The translations under genes and the position numbers were made by a program. A stretch of DNA of 59,923 bases from Methylomonas rosea (GTDB lineage Bacteria; Pseudomonadota; Gammaproteobacteria; Methylococcales; Methylomonadaceae), in assembly GCF_024505055.1 (NCBI RefSeq), contig NZ_JANIBL010000027.1:1-59923 (forward strand), in the 5' to 3' direction. Shown piece by piece: positions 53,956 to 59,923 of the stretch; the first letter of the stretch is position 1; the number at the start of each line of letters is the position of its first letter. The notes beneath the pieces are model-generated. The model did no database searches and was not told where the DNA came from. It worked only from the letters and a program-made list of their open reading frames with translations.

Positions 53956-54216
53956 ATGAAAAGCATTATTGTAATTACAGTGGTAATGGGCTTGTTGCCC
54001 GCTTGGGCGACGGCGGATGAGGACGACACCCCGGAAACCAGTACCTTGCAGATTCAAGGCGGTAAATTGATCGGCGAAAAGCATGAAATCGAAATCTACG
54101 ATTATCATAGCGGTACCTACCAAACGGTGGATGTTTATCGTAAGCCGGTCAAGCCGGTAAAGAAAGACCCGGACACCCCAACTCCAAAGCAATCCTCCGA
54201 GCCAGCCCCGCGCTAA
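53956..54216 (+). CDS. Small exported protein (DUF5334-like) in the riboflavin operon
   Basis: 86 residues. A signal peptide (IVITVVMGLLPAWATADED) is followed by KHEIEIYDYHSGTYQTVDVY, which resembles a short DUF5334-type repeat, and a Lys/Pro-rich tail. It lies between ribD and ribE in the same direction, five bases after the ribD stop. Function unknown. Confidence 0.7.
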   Translation: MKSIIVITVVMGLLPAWATADEDDTPETSTLQIQGGKLIGEKHEIEIYDYHSGTYQTVDVYRKPVKPVKKDPDTPTPKQSSEPAPR

Positions 54217-54253
54217 TGGTTACGGATATTTTTCCCTTTAAGGAGCGATAACC

Positions 54254-54913
54254 ATGTTTACCGGGATTATTTTAGCTATCGGCAAAATCAAGGCCATCCA
54301 GCCTAAAGGTGGCGATTGCCGGTTAATCATCGATACCGGCAAGCTGTCGTTGCGCGAATGCGCATTGGGTGACAGCATCGCGGTGAACGGCGTTTGCCTG
54401 ACCGCCGTGGAACTGGGCGAACATTATTTTTGCGCCGACGTCTCAAACGAGACTTTATCGCGTACTACCTTAAAGACGGCAACTACCGGTACGCCCGTTA
54501 ATCTGGAGCTGGCGATGACGCCGTCCAGTCGGCTGGGCGGACATATCGTCAGCGGTCATGTCGACGGGATCGGCAAAGTGGTCGAAAAACAGGCGGACGG
54601 CCGCTCGATCCGTTTCAAATTCAAGGCGCCGGACGTGCTGGCTAAATATATCGCCGAAAAAGGCTCGATTTGCATCAACGGTATCAGCCTAACCGTCAAC
54701 TCAGTCGATGGCGCTTATTTTTCCGTGAATATCGTACCGCATACCTTACAAGAGACCACCCTGGGTAGCACCGAGACGAGCAGCGAGGTGAATCTGGAAG
54801 TCGATTTGCTGGCCCGCTACTTGGAACGCCTGATGAAAGGCGAAACCGCGGCTTACAGTCAAGGCGGCGTTACCGAGGCCTTATTACAAAACGCAGGCTT
54901 TATAAATGAATAG
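54254..54913 (+). CDS. ribE: Riboflavin synthase alpha chain
   Basis: 219 residues starting MFTGIILAIGKIKAIQ, with two lumazine-binding repeats (SIAVNGVCLTAVEL and GSICINGISLTVNSV). Converts two lumazines to riboflavin. Overlaps the ribBA start by eight bases. Confidence 0.96.
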   Translation: MFTGIILAIGKIKAIQPKGGDCRLIIDTGKLSLRECALGDSIAVNGVCLTAVELGEHYFCADVSNETLSRTTLKTATTGTPVNLELAMTPSSRLGGHIVSGHVDGIGKVVEKQADGRSIRFKFKAPDVLAKYIAEKGSICINGISLTVNSVDGAYFSVNIVPHTLQETTLGSTETSSEVNLEVDLLARYLERLMKGETAAYSQGGVTEALLQNAGFINE

Positions 54914-56018
54914 CATAGAAGAAATCATAGCCGACCTTCGCCAAGGCAAGATGGTCATCATCATGGACGATGAAGACCGCGAAAACGAAGGCGATTTGTT
55001 GATGGCGGCGGCGTTTGCTCGGCCTGAAGACATTAATTTCATGGCCAAATACGGCCGTGGCCTGATTTGTCTGACCTTGACCCGCGAGCGTTGCCAGCAG
55101 TTGCGTTTGCCCTTGATGGTGACTGACAACAACACACCGTACACCACCAATTTCACCGTATCGATTGAAGCAGCTACCGGTGTGACCACCGGTATTTCCG
55201 CTGCCGACCGGGCCTTGACCGTGCAGGCGGCGGTGGCAAAAAATGCGCAACCGAGCGACTTGGTGCAACCGGGACATATTTTTCCATTGATGGCGCAAGC
55301 CGGCGGCGTGTTAAATCGGGCTGGTCACACTGAAGCCGGTTGCGATCTGGCTAGGCTGGCAGGCGTTGAGCCGGCGGCGGTGATTGTGGAAATCCTGAAC
55401 GACGACGGTTCGATGGCGCGCCGGCCCGATCTGGAAGTGTTTGCCGAACAGCACAATCTAAAAATCGGCACCATCGCCGATTTGATTCATTACCGCATCA
55501 AACACGAAAATACGCTGGAGCGGATCAGCGAATGCGTCTATCCGACCGAATTCGGTGATTTCAGACTTTACGCCTACCAAGATTGCAACGACGATAACGT
55601 GCATTTGGCCTTGGTGATGGGCAACGTGGCCGGCGATGAACCGGTGCTGGTGAGAGTCCACGCCCGCAACTTGATCGACGATTTATTGTTTTCCAAGCGC
55701 AGCGATTGCAGCCTGCCGGTGCGGGAAGCCTTGAAAAATATCGCCGAAGCCGGTCGCGGCGTTTTGGTGATAATCCGCCAAAAAGAAAACAATAAGGATT
55801 TGGTGGAACTGATTCATGCCTACCAAATGCTGGACCACGGTGTTAAGCACGGCCAGGATTTGAGCGCCGATTCGGATTGGCGTACTACCGGTGCCGGCTC
55901 CCGCATTTTGTCGGATTTGGGAGTGCGGCGCCTGAAGGTGATGGGGGCTCAGAAAAAATATATAGGCTTGTCCGGCTTCGATTTGGAAGTAGTCGAACAT
56001 ATCGATTCAACGCACTAA
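54906..56018 (+). CDS. ribBA: Dihydroxybutanone-phosphate synthase RibB fused to a degenerate RibA domain (RibBX type)
   Basis: 370 residues. The N-terminal RibB half is intact: [33 protein letters not shown] and the catalytic Asp/His/Glu set. The C-terminal half has the RibA fold but not its chemistry: the zinc motif HSECLTGD(V/A)FGS(L/M)RCDCG reads [18 protein letters not shown], and the GRGIG segment reads [10 protein letters not shown]. Two of three zinc cysteines and the catalytic loop are missing, so GTP cyclohydrolase II activity is unlikely. It is known as the RibBX variant in Proteobacteria. A separate ribA is expected elsewhere. A REP palindrome and ribH follow. Confidence 0.9.
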   Translation: MNSIEEIIADLRQGKMVIIMDDEDRENEGDLLMAAAFARPEDINFMAKYGRGLICLTLTRERCQQLRLPLMVTDNNTPYTTNFTVSIEAATGVTTGISAADRALTVQAAVAKNAQPSDLVQPGHIFPLMAQAGGVLNRAGHTEAGCDLARLAGVEPAAVIVEILNDDGSMARRPDLEVFAEQHNLKIGTIADLIHYRIKHENTLERISECVYPTEFGDFRLYAYQDCNDDNVHLALVMGNVAGDEPVLVRVHARNLIDDLLFSKRSDCSLPVREALKNIAEAGRGVLVIIRQKENNKDLVELIHAYQMLDHGVKHGQDLSADSDWRTTGAGSRILSDLGVRRLKVMGAQKKYIGLSGFDLEVVEHIDSTH

Positions 56019-56020
56019 AA

Positions 56021-56043
56021 GTAGGGTCGAATGCATTCGACCC
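56021..56043 (+). repeat. REP palindrome between ribBA and ribH
   Basis: GTAGGGTCGAATGCATTCGACCC, a 23-base imperfect palindrome, matches the REP units around the RAYT at 20817-21410 (GTAGG..CGAATTCATTCG..). It lies 40 bases before the ribH start. Confidence 0.75.
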
Positions 56044-56082
56044 ATTTTGCACGATTTCAATCATTCAACAACAGGTAAACAC

Positions 56083-56559
56083 ATGGCAGCAGTCACTACT
56101 CTGGAAGGCATATTTTCCGCGCAAGGCGGCAAGTTTTGCATCGTTTCTTCACGGTTCAACAGCTTTATTGTCGAACAACTGGAAGGCGGTGCGATCGATG
56201 CACTGGTGCGTCATGGCGCGGATAAAAACGACATTACTTTGGTAAAAGCGCCCGGCGCCTTCGAATTGCCGATGGTGGTGCAACGGATCGCGGCCAGCAA
56301 AAAATACGACGCGATTATTGCTTTGGGTGCGGTGATTCGCGGTGGCACACCCCATTTTGAATATGTGGCTGGCGAATGCGTAAAAGGTATTGCCCAAGTT
56401 GCATTGCAATATGACGTGCCGGTGGCTTTTGGTGTGCTGACGGTGGACAGCATCGAACAGGCTATCGAACGTGCCGGCACCAAAGCCGGTAACAAAGGCG
56501 CGGAAGCAGCTCTGTCGGCGATCGAAATGGTCAGTCTCTTTAATAACCTGGGTCTTTAA
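56083..56559 (+). CDS. ribH: 6,7-dimethyl-8-ribityllumazine synthase RibH
   Basis: From ATG 56083 ([20 protein letters not shown]) the protein has 158 residues. [36 protein letters not shown] (His catalytic region) and [19 protein letters not shown] are family motifs. The ORF start at 56047 is rejected because it lies past a REP unit and has no ribosome site. It forms a 60-mer capsid-like shell. Confidence 0.96.
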   Translation: MAAVTTLEGIFSAQGGKFCIVSSRFNSFIVEQLEGGAIDALVRHGADKNDITLVKAPGAFELPMVVQRIAASKKYDAIIALGAVIRGGTPHFEYVAGECVKGIAQVALQYDVPVAFGVLTVDSIEQAIERAGTKAGNKGAEAALSAIEMVSLFNNLGL

Positions 56560-57002
56560 TGAGTCAAGCAAAAACCAACGCCAGGAAGTGCGCGGTACAG
56601 GCGCTGTATCAATGGCAAATGTCCGGCGAGAGCCTGATCCGTATCGAAACCTATTTTCTGGAAGAAGAGCATCTGAAAGGCGCACAAAAAACCTATTTCA
56701 GCGAGCTGTTTCATGGCGTACCGAAACAATTGGATGTGATCGACGCGGCATTGGCCGAGTTCGTCGATAGGCCGGTGGAAAAAATCGACCCGGTGGAACG
56801 CGCCATCCTGCGCATTGGTGCATATGAGCTGATCAACCGCTTGGAAACGCCCTATAAGGTCATCATCAACGAAGGCGTCAATCTGGCCAAGGATTTCGGC
56901 GCGGACGGCAGCCATAAATACGTGAATGGTATTCTCGATAAAGTCGCGCAAAAACAGCGCGCCGTCGAGATTGCCGCCAAGCAGGCGAAAATCCAAAACT
57001 GA
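56559..57002 (+). CDS. nusB: Transcription antitermination factor NusB
   Basis: 147 residues: NARKCAVQALYQWQMSGESL, VERAILRIGAYELINR and TPYKVIINEGVNLAKDFG are typical. Start overlaps the ribH stop. Works with NusE at boxA of rRNA operons. Confidence 0.95.
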   Translation: MSQAKTNARKCAVQALYQWQMSGESLIRIETYFLEEEHLKGAQKTYFSELFHGVPKQLDVIDAALAEFVDRPVEKIDPVERAILRIGAYELINRLETPYKVIINEGVNLAKDFGADGSHKYVNGILDKVAQKQRAVEIAAKQAKIQN

Positions 57003-57934
57003 TGGCGGTCGCCGAATTCGATCTGATCCGCCGCTATTTTGCGGTGCATGCCCCTCGGCATCCGTTTAATCAATTGGGCATAGGCGACGACTGCGCGCTA
57101 CTGAACATCCCGGCCGGCTACCAATTGGCGGTCACCGCCGATACCATGGTCGAGAATGTGCATTTCTTTGCTGACGCGGACCCCGAGTTGCTTGGGCATA
57201 AGTTGTTGGCGGTTAATCTAAGTGACTTGGCGGCAATGGGTGCCGAGCCGTTCGCGGTGACCTTGGCTTTGACCTTGCCTAAAGTCGACGAAACTTGGTT
57301 ACAAGCTTTTTCTCGAGGTTTTATCAATCTGGCTCGTCAGCATAATGTTGATCTGATTGGTGGCGATACTACTGCCGGACCGTTGACTTTGACGGTGCAA
57401 GCAATGGGCGCGGTGCCGCAGGGTAGGGCGCTATTGCGTTCCGGGGCTCAGGTAGGTGATCGGATTTATGTCACCGGTCAACTGGGCAATGCCGGTTTGG
57501 GTTTGAAAATTAAACAAGGTTATGCCTGCGCCGATCCGGAGTTGGCTTTGCGTTGTTTTAATCAACCACAGCCAAGGGTGCCGGAAGGCTTGGTGCTGCG
57601 CGGTATCGCCAATGCCTGTATCGATATTTCTGACGGACTATCGGCCGATTTGGGGCACATTTTGGAACAAAGCGGCGTTGGTGCGTGTTTGCAATGGGAC
57701 AGCTTGCCGCTATCCGCTTCAGTGAAAGAGTTCATCGATCACAGCGGTGATTGGCGCATGCCGTTGACTGCCGGCGACGATTACGAATTGTGTTTTACTG
57801 CGCCGGTGGATTGTTCTCAGCCAATACCGGTAGCTACTTGCGTGGGGATTATCGAAGCAGAGCCTGGTTTGCGAATCAGTAGGGCGGGGCGCGTGGACAC
57901 ATTCGAGGGGAAAGGTTTTGAGCATTTTTCTTAG
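57002..57934 (+). CDS. thiL: Thiamine-monophosphate kinase ThiL
   Basis: 310 residues. GIGDDCALLNIP, VTADTMVENVHF, LAVNLSDLAAMGAEP and DLIGGDTTAG are the AIRS-type motifs. Makes thiamine diphosphate. Shares a base with the nusB stop and overlaps pgpA by 17 bases. Confidence 0.96.
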   Translation: MAVAEFDLIRRYFAVHAPRHPFNQLGIGDDCALLNIPAGYQLAVTADTMVENVHFFADADPELLGHKLLAVNLSDLAAMGAEPFAVTLALTLPKVDETWLQAFSRGFINLARQHNVDLIGGDTTAGPLTLTVQAMGAVPQGRALLRSGAQVGDRIYVTGQLGNAGLGLKIKQGYACADPELALRCFNQPQPRVPEGLVLRGIANACIDISDGLSADLGHILEQSGVGACLQWDSLPLSASVKEFIDHSGDWRMPLTAGDDYELCFTAPVDCSQPIPVATCVGIIEAEPGLRISRAGRVDTFEGKGFEHFS

Positions 57935-58427
57935 AGAGTATTACGGCAACAATCGTTTAACTGCGCTGCAAATCATCAAAGACCCCACACTGTTTCTGGC
58001 GTTTGGGTTTGGTTCCGGGCTATCCAAGGCAATGCCCGGCACGATGGGGACTATTGTGGCGATTCCGCTGTATCTGGCCTTACTGCAAACCAGCGATTGG
58101 GTTTACGCGATAAGCACGTTGGTGATTATCGTTGCAGGTATATTTATCTGCGACTTGGCCGCGAAGAAATTGGACGTGCATGACTTCGGCGGCATTGTCT
58201 GGGACGAGATCGCCGGATTTTTGATTACGATGGTGGGGATAGCGTATTCCTGGCAGAGTTTGTTGGCCGGTTTTGTGTTGTTTCGTTTGTTCGACATCGT
58301 CAAACCCTGGCCGATAAAATGGTTGGATAAGCATGTGCACGGAGGTTTCGGCATCATGCTGGACGACGTGGTGGCTGGGATTTTTGCAGCCTTGATTATG
58401 CGTTTCTGGTTTGATTTTCCGGTATGA
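57918..58427 (+). CDS. pgpA: Phosphatidylglycerophosphatase A
   Basis: 169 residues with four membrane segments. FGFGSGLSKAMPGTMGTIVA and FGGIVWDEIAGFLITM carry the conserved active-site Asp and Glu residues. It dephosphorylates phosphatidylglycerophosphate. Last gene of the riboflavin operon, as in many gammaproteobacteria. Confidence 0.95.
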   Translation: MSIFLREYYGNNRLTALQIIKDPTLFLAFGFGSGLSKAMPGTMGTIVAIPLYLALLQTSDWVYAISTLVIIVAGIFICDLAAKKLDVHDFGGIVWDEIAGFLITMVGIAYSWQSLLAGFVLFRLFDIVKPWPIKWLDKHVHGGFGIMLDDVVAGIFAALIMRFWFDFPV

Positions 58428-58609
58428 ACTGAGTTAGCGATAGTTTTCGTTCCTCTAGCGAGTGGTTTTTAGGGATCGTTCTCAGTTGACCCATGATAAT
58501 TCATGCGACTAAAATCCATGCCGGTTTGGGCGACTGGCTGCGCGCATCGAATGCCGCAAATATTAAGCTTCAAACCTAATAACTATACAAACAATTAGGA
58601 GGGCTTTTT

Positions 58610-59440
58610 ATGAATACAAGATGGTTATTCGCTGCTTCACTTTTGATGCTGGCTAACACTGGCGCGGCAATCGCCGATAGAGATAATGATAGAGGTTTGG
58701 GACAGGCGTGTCGTGGATTACCCAATCACGCCACATTAAAAGCCGCGCTTGACGATGCGGTTAGTGTGGAGGACAGCGGGCTTAACTTGCATATGTGGGC
58801 AACTGTAGTAAACCGAGACGGCGTGGTTTGTGCCGTAGTGTTTTCCGGCACCAATCGGGGTGCACAGTGGCCGGCCAGCAGAGTTATCTCAGCGCAAAAA
58901 GCTAACACCGCCAATTCGCTAAGTCTTGATTCTTCGTCGGATTCCGCTGGTTCTGGCAAATCCAATGGCTTGGCTTTATCGACAGCCAATTTATATTCAG
59001 CGGTACAGCCTGGTGGTAGTTTGTTCGGACTTCAAGAGAGTAATCCAGTTGAAACGGGCGTTGCTTATGGCGGAAACTCAAGCTTAAACGGTACTCCGAA
59101 AGATCCAATGGTAGGGGCAAAAATTGGTGGTATCAATGTATTCGGTGGCGGCCTAGGCTTGTATTCAGTCGGTAAAACGCTAGTCGGTGGCGTCGGTTTA
59201 AGCGGCGATACATCGTGTGCCGATCATAATATCGCTTGGAGAGTCAGGCATAACCTGGGGCTTGACCATATTGTCGGCGTCGGTGGCGTGAGTGGCGACC
59301 TGCAACGTCCTGACAATATCGTTTACGACATTACCCCCAATCCGAATGGAGGTGCCGGAATCAGTGCAGGTGGCTTCGGTCATCCAACCTGTTTAAATAC
59401 CGATCTGAGCACAGCGGATTTACCTGCCGGTCAACCCTGA
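58610..59440 (+). CDS. Exported HbpS/GlcG-like protein
   Basis: 276 residues. A signal peptide (LFAASLLMLANTGAAIAD) is followed by a GlcG/HbpS-type fold: LNLHMWATVVNRDGVVCAVV, WPASRVISAQKANTANSLSL and LYSAVQPGGSLFGLQESNPV, then GGINVFGGGLGLYSVGKTLV. HbpS proteins bind haem and report on oxidative stress; many are unknown. Strong AGGAGG ribosome site nine bases before the ATG. Confidence 0.75.
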   Translation: MNTRWLFAASLLMLANTGAAIADRDNDRGLGQACRGLPNHATLKAALDDAVSVEDSGLNLHMWATVVNRDGVVCAVVFSGTNRGAQWPASRVISAQKANTANSLSLDSSSDSAGSGKSNGLALSTANLYSAVQPGGSLFGLQESNPVETGVAYGGNSSLNGTPKDPMVGAKIGGINVFGGGLGLYSVGKTLVGGVGLSGDTSCADHNIAWRVRHNLGLDHIVGVGGVSGDLQRPDNIVYDITPNPNGGAGISAGGFGHPTCLNTDLSTADLPAGQP

Positions 59441-59519
59441 TTCCCGGCTTAAAAAGCACTATCATCCGCCGTAACGAACTTATCTGTTGGCATTATTTAA
59501 CAAATAGCATGTTTATTGC

Positions 59520-59547
59520 TTGCTAAATAATTTTTGGTCTGTATAAT
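59520..59547 (+). promoter_or_regulatory. Promoter of the initiator tRNA gene
   Basis: TTGCTA (59520-59525) and a perfect TATAAT (59542-59547), 16 bases apart, with the tRNA 5' end 13 bases further. The stretch before it back to 59441 holds no gene. Confidence 0.7.
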
Positions 59548-59560
59548 AAGTCAAATCAAT

Positions 59561-59637
<77 letters not shown>

Positions 59638-59663
59638 GATACATTTCTAGCAATAGAGAGACT

Positions 59664-59704
59664 AACCCTAAGTTCTTTAATAACAAGGACTTGGGGTTTT
59701 TTAT
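59664..59704 (+). terminator. Terminator after tRNA-fMet
   Basis: A 13-bp stem ACCCTAAGTTCTT / AAGGACTTGGGGT (with two G-U pairs) followed by TTTTTT at 59697-59702 gives a rho-independent terminator between the tRNA and the integrase. Confidence 0.8.
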
Positions 59705-59746
59705 GTGCAAAGCCTTTAGTTATTAAGCTGTTGTCGCTACGTCTTC

Positions 59747-59807
59747 TTACAGTAGCTTCTACAGTAACAAGGCTTTTTTACAGTAACGTCAATAGGAGTT
59801 ACTGTAA
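59747..59807. promoter_or_regulatory. Repeated TTACAGTAAC boxes before the integrase
   Basis: TTACAGTA (59747), TACAGTAAC (59760) and TTACAGTAAC (59778-59787) are direct repeats; GTTACTGTAA (59798-59807) is the exact inverted copy of the last. The final pair encloses the AGGAG ribosome site and its last base is the first of the ATG. It may be an operator or an RNA hairpin that hides the start codon. Confidence 0.6.
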
Positions 59808-59923
59808 TGGCTAAGGAACTTCTTTCAGATCAAACAATTCGAGCCACAAAGCCAAAAGCAAAAGATGTTCGTCTTTTTGATGGTAATGGCTTGTATCTTC
59901 TTATCAAACCAAATGATTCTAGT
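59807..59923 (+). CDS. int: Tyrosine-recombinase integrase, P4 type (N-terminal fragment)
   Basis: From ATG 59807 with AGGAG upstream the frame is open to the end of the window (39 residues). LSDQTIRATKPKAKDVRLFD-GNGLYLLIKP matches the DUF4102 N-terminal domain of P4/CTX-type phage and island integrases. It directly follows the 3' end of tRNA-fMet, the usual layout of an integrated element. The catalytic domain is outside the window. Confidence 0.85.
   Translation, partial: MAKELLSDQTIRATKPKAKDVRLFDGNGLYLLIKPNDSS

Noticed and set aside
54217..54253. FMN riboswitch before ribE
   Set aside because: The gap is too short and no RFN stem sequence is seen there or before nrdR.

Overview
The window looks like chromosome of a gammaproteobacterium, probably a methanotroph of the Methylomonas type. 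This is inferred from moderate GC, a full MSHA pilus cluster, the order trpF-trpB-trpA-accD-folC-dedD-cvpA-purF-metZ, and a nrdR-ribD-ribE-ribB-ribH-nusB-thiL-pgpA operon. No species is provable from the sequence alone.

Left end (1 to about 8490) is the right part of an integrated conjugative element that ends at the 3' end of a tRNA-Leu gene. It carries a partial traD, a MobH-type traI with a one-base frameshift, a small lipoprotein-like gene, a TrfA-family replication initiator followed by eight iterons with 21-23 bp spacing, an AT-rich stretch and a perfect DnaA box (a complete-looking plasmid-type origin), a MobI-like gene beside a candidate oriT region, traF, a traH cut off after about 95 codons, and an FlhD-like/FlhC-like activator pair comparable to SetDC/AcaDC of SXT and IncA/C elements. 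The FlhD-like protein has an additional N-terminal half resembling the STAS-like DUF4325 fold. A repeated operator (TGCGAAA-N18-TTTCGCA) sits in front of both the traI/lipoprotein/trfA region and the traF gene. After the tRNA there is a decayed transposase.

9369-25639 is an MSHA-type pilus locus. On the minus strand are mshI, mshI2, mshJ, mshK, mshL, mshM, mshN, mshE, mshG and then mshA, mshC, mshD, mshO, mshP. The giant adhesin-like mshQ lies inverted in the middle, preceded by a small Cys-rich protein. A RAYT transposase with flanking REP palindromes interrupts mshL-mshM.

25986-29049 is a chrB-chrA-superoxide dismutase operon (chromate/oxidative stress) with a palindromic operator. 29050-38065 holds an exported protein, a membrane protein, a GNAT-nitrilase pair, a HEPN-like gene, rnfH, ratA, a sodium-dependent transporter, smpB, an isochorismatase-like hydrolase, apbE and a His-rich DUF2231 protein.

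38133-47145 is the tryptophan/fatty acid/folate/purine/methionine housekeeping block. 47233-52327 holds a PilZ protein, glutaredoxin, a class II aldolase and a large mechanosensitive channel. 52412-58427 is the riboflavin operon with nusB, thiL and pgpA. Its ribBA product has a RibA half lacking most catalytic residues (RibBX type). The right end holds a HbpS/GlcG-like exported protein and tRNA-fMet, followed by the start of a P4-type integrase, the edge of a second integrated element.
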